The translations under genes were made by a program, and so were the position numbers. 17,124 nt of DNA. Origin: CAYTBN01 sp964542165 (lineage in GTDB: Bacteria > Myxococcota_A > UBA796 > UBA9615 > CAYRNR01). The stretch's first letter is position 1. Each line of letters starts with the position of its first letter. Shown in pieces: positions 1-6,170 of this stretch. Location of the stretch: the NCBI GenBank assembly GCA_964542165.1, contig CAZITQ010000209.1:1-17124 (forward strand), written 5' to 3'. Below the pieces are notes generated by a model, which was not told the origin of the DNA, ran no database searches, and saw only the letters and a program-made list of their open reading frames with translations.

Positions 1-55
1 GAACCCGCGACCCCTGCCTTGGCAAGGCAGTGCTCTACCGCTGAGCTATTCCCGC
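1..55 (-). tRNA. tRNA-Gly(GCC), 3' part cut by window edge
   Basis: Read on the minus strand the sequence starts GCGGGAATAGCTCAGCGG and continues through a normal D arm. It has a five-pair anticodon stem (CTGCC/GGCAG, 14-18 with 26-30) and the loop TTGCCAA. The anticodon is GCC (plus positions 21-23), so the tRNA reads GGC and GGU glycine codons. The T arm begins (GCGGGTTC) and the window then ends, so about 20 bases of the T arm, acceptor 3' strand and CCA lie outside. The 5' acceptor strand GCGGG ends at 55. A consensus promoter lies just upstream at 69-96. Confidence 0.96.
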
Positions 56-68
56 AAGGGCGACCGGC

Positions 69-96
69 ATTATAGGACCGCCGGACGACCTGTCAA
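69..96 (-). promoter_or_regulatory. Sigma70-type promoter of tRNA-Gly
   Basis: On the minus strand TTGACA (91-96) and TATAAT (69-74) are separated by 16 bases. Both boxes match the consensus perfectly, which is rare and typical of stable-RNA genes. The predicted transcript start is near 62, giving a leader of about 7 bases before the tRNA. The -35 box contains the TGA stop codon (93-95) of the upstream membrane-protein gene, so the two genes share these bases. Confidence 0.85.
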
Positions 97-1865
97 GGTG
101 CGGCGTTCGATCGGGGCTTCCCCGCCTCGAGCAGGGGCTGGATGACCTCCGCGGCGATGGCGTTCTCCGGACGCGTCAGTTCGCCTGCCAGCCACTGCCG
201 GTACCCGACGGGATCCGGGTGCCGGGTGAGCACCTCCCCCTGCAGCCACAGGAGATCGGCGTCCCCCGGAGCCAGGGCGATGGCCCACAGCAGGCGGTCG
301 GCGGCCTCGTCCACCCGCCCCAGGTGGAGCAGAGCGAGGGCGGTGACGTACGAGCTGCGGGGCCCCCTCCCCTGCACGGCTTCCCAGGCCTGGATCCTCG
401 CCAGTCCCTCCTCGGGGCGGCCGGTGTGGATCAGCGCGAGGCCGAGGTTGATGGACGCCTGGAGCAGCTCCGGCGTGCGCTCCAGCGCCGCCTCGTAGCG
501 TTCGATGGCTCCCGGTAGGTCGCCGCGGTCCATCAGCACGTGTCCGTGGAGCTCGTACCCGGCCCCGACGCCGGGGGCGTTGTCGATGGCGCTGAGGGCG
601 AGCTCCTCGGAGTTGGAGTACGCCCGGAGCCCGTCCCGCAGCGCGATCTGCTGGACGACCAGGTAGCCCAGGGGCAGGAGCGCCAGCACCCACAGGCCGC
701 GCCGCCCGATCCGCGGCCGCACCCAGCGCAACCCCTCGACCGCACCCTGAATCAACGCCAGGGCCACGAAGGCCGAGGGGATGTAGAGATAGCGCCCGAA
801 GCCCCCCCAGCCCGGCACCGTCGCGATCATGGCCACCGGAGCCAGGACCGCGCAGTGGACGCCCAGGGCCACGGCGAACAGCGGCACCCGGCGACGGAGG
901 CGCCAGGCCGCCGCACCGAGCAGCACGAGCATCAGGGTCGCGGCGCCGCTCCACCACCACGAGAGGTCCTCGTATTCGTACGCCAGGCCCCTGTAGCCCA
1001 CGGGCCGCAGGGTCAGCAGAGCCCGGAGCCCGTCCACCAGCAAGATCGGAGCGTGGTGAAGCGCCGTGAGCAGCTGGGCCGCGTCCCTGCCCGTGGCCTC
1101 GAGTCCGCCGAGGACCGCCATGCGCACCCCCACGAAGAGGGCGCCGGCGATCCACAGGGGGAGCTGGAGTCGGAGCGGGATCCGTCGCCCCAGCCAGAGC
1201 CACAGTCCGACGACCGGAAGGGCGAGCAGGGCGACCTCCTTGCCCATCATCCCCAGGAGGAAGAGCCCTGCGGCCAGGATCGCGAGACCCCAGGCCCCGG
1301 GTCCCCGCGGCGTGCCCGCGCGCGTACCTGCGGCCAGGCGCTCCATGATCCACAGCGCGGCCAGCAGGCCGGCTCCCGCGAGGAGGTCGGTCAGGGCGGA
1401 CACCCAGGCGTAGGCTTCGGCGGTGACCGGGTGCATGGCAAACAGCAGCCCCGCACCGAGGCCGGGCCAGCCGGCGCCCCCGAGCCAGCGGCGAGCCAGC
1501 GCCCACAGCAGCAGGGCCACCCCGAGGTGGCAGATCAGCGAGCCCAGGTGGAACCCCGGGGAGGACGCGCCACCGAACAGGGCGTACTCAAGGGCCAGCG
1601 CGGCCTGGAACACCGGGCGGTAGAGCCGGATCCCCTCCGCGGCGTCGAATTCGGACTCCTGCTCCCAGACGTGATGGGTGAAGTACCCCGGGATGCTCCC
1701 CAGGCTCCGGATCTGCTCCGACTGGACCACCTGTCGGAAGTCGTCCCAGATGAAGTCGGTGCGGACCACGGACGACAGGGTGAGGGCGGAGACCGTGACC
1801 AGGATGGCCGCCTGCACGGGCGCGTGCCACCGGGAGCCCCGAGGTTCGACGGCGTCGACGGTCAC
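93..1865 (-). CDS. TMTC-like membrane glycosyltransferase with C-terminal TPRs
   Basis: Predicted inner-membrane protein of 590 residues with about ten hydrophobic segments and a C-terminal tetratricopeptide region. It resembles the TMTC family (GT-C fold, dolichol-phosphate-mannose-dependent O-mannosyltransferases in animals; bacterial homologues are mostly uncharacterised). Supporting motifs are FIWDD in the first external loop (acidic pair 41-42), YRPV (82-85), HPVTAEA followed by TDLLAG (145-164), and YLYIPSA in a later helix. TPR-like helices occupy about 455-560. I chose GTG at 1865 because GGGAGGG lies 9 bases upstream (plus 1875-1881). The frame stays open to a GTG at 2006, with ATG at 1916 also possible, but the extra residues are arginine-rich and have no ribosome site. 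It is divergent from the next membrane protein. Substrate unknown; the family call is made from motifs only. Confidence 0.82.
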   Translation of the reverse strand: MTVDAVEPRGSRWHAPVQAAILVTVSALTLSSVVRTDFIWDDFRQVVQSEQIRSLGSIPGYFTHHVWEQESEFDAAEGIRLYRPVFQAALALEYALFGGASSPGFHLGSLICHLGVALLLWALARRWLGGAGWPGLGAGLLFAMHPVTAEAYAWVSALTDLLAGAGLLAALWIMERLAAGTRAGTPRGPGAWGLAILAAGLFLLGMMGKEVALLALPVVGLWLWLGRRIPLRLQLPLWIAGALFVGVRMAVLGGLEATGRDAAQLLTALHHAPILLVDGLRALLTLRPVGYRGLAYEYEDLSWWWSGAATLMLVLLGAAAWRLRRRVPLFAVALGVHCAVLAPVAMIATVPGWGGFGRYLYIPSAFVALALIQGAVEGLRWVRPRIGRRGLWVLALLPLGYLVVQQIALRDGLRAYSNSEELALSAIDNAPGVGAGYELHGHVLMDRGDLPGAIERYEAALERTPELLQASINLGLALIHTGRPEEGLARIQAWEAVQGRGPRSSYVTALALLHLGRVDEAADRLLWAIALAPGDADLLWLQGEVLTRHPDPVGYRQWLAGELTRPENAIAAEVIQPLLEAGKPRSNAAP

Positions 1866-2014
1866 GTCCGTAGTCCCTCCCACGACCGCAGCCCATCCCG
1901 CGGCACCTCGCGCCATGGTAGCGGAAGCGGCATGCCGCCGGGATGCCCGCGCCGTGGACCCTCGCCCGCCCCGGCGACGATCCCTCCATCGGGCAACCCT
2001 CCCCACCCGCCCGC

Positions 2015-2043
2015 TTGACCCACGATCGGGCGGTTCCTACGAT
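2015..2043 (+). promoter_or_regulatory. Promoter of the PTPS-related membrane protein
   Basis: TTGACC (2015-2020) and TACGAT (2038-2043) are separated by exactly 17 bases. The start point would fall near 2050, only about 6 bases before the ATG at 2056, so the message is probably almost leaderless. No Shine-Dalgarno sequence is obvious before that ATG. Confidence 0.65.
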
Positions 2044-2055
2044 GGCCAGGGCCGT

Positions 2056-3780
2056 ATGCGCCGAATCCTCCCCCTGCTTCCCCTGCTGATCCTCGCCGTC
2101 GCCCTGGGCGTGCGCATGGGGATGGGGGGATATCTGCACGGGGACGACGCCTACATCCACACCGCCTGGGCCCAGCAGTTCCTCTCGGGTCTCGACGCGG
2201 GATCCCTGTACCCCAGGTGGGTGTCCGCCACCAACGCCGGCTGCGGGAGCCCGTCGTTCGTCTTCTACCCTCCCCTGGTGTTCTACAGCTACGCGCCCTG
2301 GTACCTGTTCACCGACGACGTCGGGGCGATGATGATCCTCTCGGGCACCTTCGCGGTGCTGGCGGCCGGCGCGGCGATGCTCGGTCTGACCCGATCCTTC
2401 GCGGGCCCCTGGGTCGCCTCGGTGGCGGCCTGTCTCTACATGCTGATGCCCTATCACCTCCTCGACCTCTGTTATCGGACGGCGATGGCCGAGCTGTGGG
2501 CCTTCGTCTGGGCGCCCCTGGCGCTGTGGGGCACGCAGATGATCGCCGCCCGCCGGGCGCCGGGTCTCCCCGTCCTGGCCGTCGGAGTCGCCGGCCTGTT
2601 GCTCACTCACCTGCCCGCCGCCCTGCTGGTGGGACTGGCGCTGGTCGCCGTGGTCGTCCACACCGGTGTCCGCACCAGGAGCATCTCCGAACCCGCGCGA
2701 CAGCTGCTGGGGGCCGCCGGGGGGTTCGCCCTGTCCGCGGTGTTCCTGATCCCGCTGGTCGCCGAGTGGGACCTGGTGAGCCTCGGTGCCATGTCACGCT
2801 ACGCTCCGGCCGAGAACTTCCTGTTCGCCGGCGACGCCTGGGATCCCCTCCTGAACCGCTGGGCCACCGCCGCCGCTCTCGCCGCCCTCGCCCTGTGCCT
2901 GGTGGCCACGATCGACGGGCTGCTGCCCGGCCGACCCGCGACGCCACGACAGCTCCCGGGCCCGCTGTTCGTGGGCCTGTGTGGTGTCGCCTGCTTCCTC
3001 TTGATGCTGGGGCCGTCCCAGCCCCTGTGGGAGCACGCACCTCTGCTGGGTCGGGTCGGGTTTCCCTGGCGACTCCTGGTTCCGATGTCGATGTTCGCGG
3101 CCCTGGGCACCGCGCACGTCTTGCACGGGATTGCCCGGTCGGAGACTCCGTGGCGCCGCTGGGTCCTCGGGGGGGCCCTCGGCCTCGGCGTGCTGGCCAA
3201 CGCGGGCCTGGGGGTGACCGCCGTGGTCACCTACCGCGGGTTCGAGCAGTCCAGGCGACTCGACATCGCCCCTTCGATGGCCTTCCACGAGTTCGAGGAG
3301 AACCTCAACCTGGTCAACCCGCGCGCGCTGTCCCTGCGCGACATGGGGGAATACCGTCCTCGCTGGTCGGTGCTGCACGATCCCGACGATCCCCTCGGCA
3401 TCGTCATGCCGTCGGCCTTCCATCGCCACGAGTGGGCGATGTTCACCGGGGGCGGGGGAGCGGATCCCGTGGTCTGGGATCCGGAGCGGCGGCAGATCGA
3501 CCTCGGCTCGTCACGCGGCGGACAGTTGCTCCTGCGGCTGTTCTATTACCCGGCGTGGAGAGCCACGGCGGATGGCCGGGAGGCAGCGACGGCTCCCCAC
3601 CCGGATTCGGGCCTCATGGTCGTCGAGGTGCCGGCCGGCGCGCGGTCGGTGGAGCTTCGTTACCGCCGGGGAGGCGCTCACCTGGCGGGGACGGCCGTCT
3701 CCGGCGTCGCCCTCGTTGCCCTGCTGGCCCTGGTCTACCTGGGGCTGCGCGCCCGTCCCGGACCCCGGCCTCCGTCCTGA
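2056..3780 (+). CDS. PTPS-related / YfhO-like polytopic membrane protein
   Basis: Predicted 574-residue inner-membrane protein with an N-terminal signal-anchor helix (about 4-19), many further helices to about residue 385, and a C-terminal soluble part ending in a last helix. It matches the pattern of the '6-pyruvoyl-tetrahydropterin synthase related' membrane family, a misleading name for GT-C-like proteins related to YfhO. An acidic pair sits in the first loop (D30-D31 in YLHGDDAY), followed by YPRW, GCGSPSFVFYPPL and an aromatic run. The soluble end (YYPAWRATADG, VEVPAGARSVELRY) is a beta-rich domain often seen in this family. A role in modifying a surface polymer or lipid is inference. 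ATG at 2056 is chosen because the hydrophobic N-terminus starts there and a promoter lies directly upstream. It is divergent from the TMTC-like gene. Confidence 0.82.
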   Translation: MRRILPLLPLLILAVALGVRMGMGGYLHGDDAYIHTAWAQQFLSGLDAGSLYPRWVSATNAGCGSPSFVFYPPLVFYSYAPWYLFTDDVGAMMILSGTFAVLAAGAAMLGLTRSFAGPWVASVAACLYMLMPYHLLDLCYRTAMAELWAFVWAPLALWGTQMIAARRAPGLPVLAVGVAGLLLTHLPAALLVGLALVAVVVHTGVRTRSISEPARQLLGAAGGFALSAVFLIPLVAEWDLVSLGAMSRYAPAENFLFAGDAWDPLLNRWATAAALAALALCLVATIDGLLPGRPATPRQLPGPLFVGLCGVACFLLMLGPSQPLWEHAPLLGRVGFPWRLLVPMSMFAALGTAHVLHGIARSETPWRRWVLGGALGLGVLANAGLGVTAVVTYRGFEQSRRLDIAPSMAFHEFEENLNLVNPRALSLRDMGEYRPRWSVLHDPDDPLGIVMPSAFHRHEWAMFTGGGGADPVVWDPERRQIDLGSSRGGQLLLRLFYYPAWRATADGREAATAPHPDSGLMVVEVPAGARSVELRYRRGGAHLAGTAVSGVALVALLALVYLGLRARPGPRPPS

Positions 3781-3808
3781 ACCCGGACCTCTCGAAGATC
3801 GGGACATT

Positions 3809-3817
3809 TTCTCCACA
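3809..3817 (+). promoter_or_regulatory. DnaA box, one mismatch
   Basis: TTCTCCACA differs from the consensus TTATCCACA only at the third base. It faces the perfect box at 3821-3829 across a 3-base gap, making an inverted pair. Confidence 0.5.
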
Positions 3818-3820
3818 ACC

Positions 3821-3829
3821 TGTGGATAA
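3821..3829 (-). promoter_or_regulatory. DnaA box, perfect
   Basis: The plus strand reads TGTGGATAA, the exact complement of the consensus TTATCCACA. It is paired head-on with the near-perfect box at 3809-3817. Confidence 0.7.
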
Positions 3830-3987
3830 CCTGCCCACCGAATCCCATTCAGCGCCTTGGGATGGCGCAATCCATGGTAACTGCTTGGTTTGCATGGACT
3901 TTTCCTATTGTCCACCAAGTTTATAGACTCCAGAAGTATGCGTTGTTCCAAACGTTCCGCTTCTGGACCACCCCCCCCAGAACCCAC

Positions 3988-3996
3988 TTATCCACA
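3988..3996 (+). promoter_or_regulatory. DnaA box, perfect
   Basis: TTATCCACA, a perfect consensus match, lies on the right side of the AT-rich core, about 160 bases from the paired boxes on the left. A 6-base stem TTCTGG/CCAGAA (3961-3966 with 3977-3982) precedes it. Confidence 0.7.
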
Positions 3997-4071
3997 GGCG
4001 TACTACCGTGAATGCCCGCACCTCCCTCCAGACGCTTGCCCACCGACCTTGCCGAGGGGGACGGGGTGTGC

Positions 4072-4101
4072 TTGACAGGGCCTCCAACCCGCCGGTAGCG
4101 T
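4072..4101 (+). promoter_or_regulatory. Promoter of the small lipoprotein
   Basis: TTGACA (4072-4077) is a perfect -35 box. TAGCGT (4096-4101), 18 bases away, is a modest -10 box. A transcript start near 4108 leaves a short leader holding the ribosome site GAGGAG at 4116-4121. Confidence 0.55.
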
Positions 4102-4127
4102 CGCAGCCATCCAACGAGGAGATGCCG

Positions 4128-4580
4128 ATGATCGACCTGCGCACCTTCGCCGCCCTGCTCGCCGCCGCCGCACTCATGTTGCCCCTGTCGGGCTGCAAGA
4201 AGGAGGCGGAACCCGAGACCTCGGGCGCCCAGCGCACCCCTCGGGACGTGTTCGCCGACGATCTGGCCGCCACCGACTTCGTCCGGTACTCCGTGGATAT
4301 CGGCGACGACGGAAGCCTGGTCTACGAGACGCTGCGCTTCGACGCCGACCGGACGTGGTCCGCGTCGGCGGTGCTCAGCCTGGCCAAGGAGCCCTACAGC
4401 TGCACCGAGTCGGGGACCTGGCAGTTCGAGGAGGGAAGCCCCCTCAATCCGCAGACCGGGCGCGTGATGTTGGTGATGACCGGGACGGATTGCCCCGGGC
4501 GTTCGGCTCAGAAGAAGTGGAAGGTGGAAATCCGCCTCGAGGGCGGCAAGGGCGGCCGTCCCGCGATCGTCGAACTCTGA
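4128..4580 (+). CDS. Small lipoprotein of unknown function
   Basis: A 150-residue protein with a classic lipoprotein signal: a hydrophobic alanine/leucine stretch (7-20) and the lipobox LSGC with the acylated cysteine at 23. Lysines at +2 and +3 do not suggest inner-membrane retention. The mature part is a single compact domain with alternating polar/hydrophobic strands (YETLRFDADRTWSAS, CTESGTWQFEEG) and two further cysteines that could pair. It looks like a small beta-barrel or lipocalin-like fold, but I recognise no family. ATG at 4128 is preferred over ATG at 4122 because GAGGAG (4116-4121) then has a 6-base spacing. It converges on the 44-residue basic-protein gene with only 8 bases between the stops. 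Confidence 0.85.
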   Translation: MIDLRTFAALLAAAALMLPLSGCKKEAEPETSGAQRTPRDVFADDLAATDFVRYSVDIGDDGSLVYETLRFDADRTWSASAVLSLAKEPYSCTESGTWQFEEGSPLNPQTGRVMLVMTGTDCPGRSAQKKWKVEIRLEGGKGGRPAIVEL

Positions 4581-4588
4581 GAAGCGCC

Positions 4589-4723
4589 CTACTTCCCCTT
4601 CAACAGTCCCTTGACCCGCATCCGACGCCGGGTGACCTTGCGCTTCAGCTTGGCCCGGTAGCGGGCGGTCTTGTTGTGCTTGCGAGACGCCCGCATCTTG
4701 CTGCGACCGATCTGCCGTTTCAT
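4589..4723 (-). CDS. Very small, highly basic protein, possibly ribosome-associated
   Basis: A 44-residue protein: 21 residues are lysine or arginine and none is aspartate or glutamate. It begins MKRQIGRSKMRASRKH and ends VKGLLKGK. An excellent ribosome site, GGAGG, lies 6 bases before ATG 4723 (plus 4730-4734), which fixes this start over a longer frame open to 5011. Size and charge are those of small ribosomal proteins (L34, L36, bS22, THX), but the sequence matches none of those I know. RNA or nucleoid binding is therefore inference from composition. Its closeness to the DnaA-box region recalls rpmH, which often sits beside oriC, though it is not L34. Confidence 0.8.
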   Translation of the reverse strand: MKRQIGRSKMRASRKHNKTARYRAKLKRKVTRRRMRVKGLLKGK

Positions 4724-4743
4724 CGTGCACCTCCGGGCGCAAA

Positions 4744-4772
4744 TCTCTAACACAGGCCCGATCCACGAACAA
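4744..4772 (-). promoter_or_regulatory. Possible promoter of the basic small protein
   Basis: On the minus strand TTGTTC (4767-4772) and TAGAGA (4744-4749) are 17 bases apart. Both are partial matches. The leader would be about 13 bases and would hold the GGAGG ribosome site. Confidence 0.4.
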
Positions 4773-4803
4773 GGCGCGCCTGCTCCTGGGCGCAGATTGG
4801 GGC

Positions 4804-4809
4804 TATGAT
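4804..4809 (+). promoter_or_regulatory. -10 box directly before the 450-residue protein
   Basis: TATGAT ends 8 bases before the ATG at 4818, so transcription would begin about 2 bases before the start codon. The -35 position (about 4781-4786) matches the consensus poorly, which lowers confidence. Confidence 0.45.
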
Positions 4810-4817
4810 CGCCCCCG

Positions 4818-6170
4818 ATGCACGTGGAGATCCGGGAACGACGGGCCGACGGTGGCGAGCGGACGGTGGCGACCTTCCGCTGGGACGGCCACGTGGTCCG
4901 CTGCGACAATCCGGTGGTCTGGAACCATCTGATCCAGGCCACGGGAGGGGTCGTGGTCGGGGAACGGGGGCGCAAGTTCACGCCCAGGGACGGCGAGGAC
5001 TTCCTGCGCAACCTCCGGTTCCAGTACCGGGGGCCCTACCTGTTCACCTGCGAGGTGGACGACCAGACCGGTGAAACTCGAGCCGAGCCCGAGGAGCCGC
5101 CGCCGGAACCTGCCCTGGTCGTGGAGATCCCCGAGGACGAGGAGGAGCGCCTCCAGGCGCTGGACGGGAGCCTCTTCGCGCTCCACGTCTCGCTGGGAGC
5201 GCTGGAGATCACCGCGGCGCGAGTGGCCCATTCCAGCGTCATCCGCCTGCTCGAGGCCTGCTACGGACGGACCGTCGCCGAGGCGTTCTCGGATTCCGAG
5301 CAACGGATCAAACTCCAGAACGCCCGCTTCGGGGTCACGCCGCCACCGGTGGTTCCCCGCCTGATCGGCCGCGCCGACCGGGAGTGGGGCCGGCTCAAGA
5401 TCGCGATCCACCGGGACGAGGAGACCACGGCGCTGATCCGGGCCCAGCTCATGGGTGAGTACCTGCGTCTGGTGGACATGCACGACAACGCCTGGCCCGG
5501 CGAGGTGGGGCAGCCCCGCCCCCTGGAGGGTCGCTGCGTCGGCGTTCGTCCCGGTGAAACCGACTCCGCCTACGAAGAGCTCGAGTGGGTGCGCAGCGAG
5601 GGCGATTCGGCGTTGGGCTACTTCGAGCGGGCCTCCCGCCGGTCCGCGCGCGCCATCGAGCGGGCCTCGCAGAGAGCCCCGGGTGGCGAGCTGCACAAGG
5701 CCCTGGTCGCACTGCGCCAGGCCGTGACCTTCGATCCCTGGGACAACGAGGGGCGAACGTTGCTGGGCGAGGTGTTGCTGCGCATGGACCACCCCCTGGC
5801 GGAACAGGAGCTGGAGCGGGCCCTGCTGGTGGAACGCGTCAGGTACGGCGCCGGCGCCCCCCCGGCCATGCGCCTGGGCTCGACCCTCCGCCAGCTCCGG
5901 CAGCACCAGGCCCTCGCACGCTGCCGACTCGGCCAGGGCCGGGTGCACGCCGGCCAGCGCCATCTGGCCCGCGGACTGGAGCTCGTGGAGCAGGTCAAGG
6001 AACTGTCCGGGACCGGCAAGGGCGGCGCCGTGGACGAGGAGCAGATGCGGGAGACCACCGACCGGATGCTGGCCGTGCTCGCCAACCTCGCCCGCGACCT
6101 GCCCGACGCCGCCGAAGACGCGGCAGCCTCAACCTTCGAGGAAGCGCCCGAGGGCGCGGGCACTCCGTAG
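4818..6170 (+). CDS. Unrecognised 450-residue protein with TPR-like C-terminal half
   Basis: Cytosolic protein with no signal peptide or membrane helix. The N-terminal 85 residues look like a compact beta-rich domain (VEIRERRADG, ATFRWDGHVV, LRFQYRGPYLFTCEVDD). An acidic, proline-rich linker follows (about 88-113). The middle is helical, with a segment around IAIHRDEETTALIRAQLMGE and YLRLVDMHDNAWP. The last 170 residues hold helix pairs like tetratricopeptide repeats (ELHKALVALRQAVTFDP, EGRTLLGEVLLRMDHPLAEQ, RLGQGRVHAGQRHLARGLEL). TPR-like ends usually mean a protein-protein scaffold; no enzyme motif is visible. ATG at 4818 has no ribosome site but follows a -10 box closely. The 3' end overlaps the convergent flavoprotein gene by 42 bases. 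Confidence 0.8.
   Translation: MHVEIRERRADGGERTVATFRWDGHVVRCDNPVVWNHLIQATGGVVVGERGRKFTPRDGEDFLRNLRFQYRGPYLFTCEVDDQTGETRAEPEEPPPEPALVVEIPEDEEERLQALDGSLFALHVSLGALEITAARVAHSSVIRLLEACYGRTVAEAFSDSEQRIKLQNARFGVTPPPVVPRLIGRADREWGRLKIAIHRDEETTALIRAQLMGEYLRLVDMHDNAWPGEVGQPRPLEGRCVGVRPGETDSAYEELEWVRSEGDSALGYFERASRRSARAIERASQRAPGGELHKALVALRQAVTFDPWDNEGRTLLGEVLLRMDHPLAEQELERALLVERVRYGAGAPPAMRLGSTLRQLRQHQALARCRLGQGRVHAGQRHLARGLELVEQVKELSGTGKGGAVDEEQMRETTDRMLAVLANLARDLPDAAEDAAASTFEEAPEGAGTP

Larger units (their letters stand above)
3781..4127. other. AT-rich intergenic region with DnaA boxes, candidate oriC
   Basis: This 347-base gap carries no convincing gene. It contrasts with the rest of the window in base composition: 35 of the 60 bases at 3891-3950 are A or T. 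Two perfect DnaA boxes (3821-3829 minus, 3988-3996 plus), one with a single mismatch (3809-3817 plus) and one with two mismatches (3908-3916 plus) flank or lie in this AT-rich core. That is the usual make-up of a bacterial replication origin: DnaA boxes beside a DNA-unwinding element. No dnaA, dnaN, rpmH or parAB gene is in the window, so the alternative is a DnaA-binding control locus. The promoter of the following lipoprotein occupies the right end. Confidence 0.5.

Noticed and set aside
1866..2006. N-terminal extension of the TMTC-like protein to GTG 2006
   Set aside because: The added residues are arginine/alanine-rich and lack a ribosome site, whereas GTG 1865 has GGGAGGG at a good distance.
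540..2018. Long open frame on the plus strand opposite the TMTC-like gene
   Set aside because: It is rich in Gln, Arg, Pro, Glu and Gly with no recognisable domain, as expected for the antisense of a GC-rich gene. The minus-strand frame has clear membrane helices and family motifs.
3852..3868. Hairpin GCGCC/GGCGC as a terminator for the upstream membrane-protein gene
   Set aside because: The stem is only five pairs and no T-run follows on either strand.
3890..4075. Small open frame inside the DnaA-box region
   Set aside because: It has no ribosome site, a proline/cysteine-rich composition, and overlaps the DnaA box and the lipoprotein promoter.
4589..4723. Identification of the small basic protein as ribosomal protein L34 (rpmH)
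   Set aside because: The size and position beside a DnaA-box cluster are tempting, but the sequence lacks the L34 pattern (KRTYQPS, then RKRRHGFRARM).
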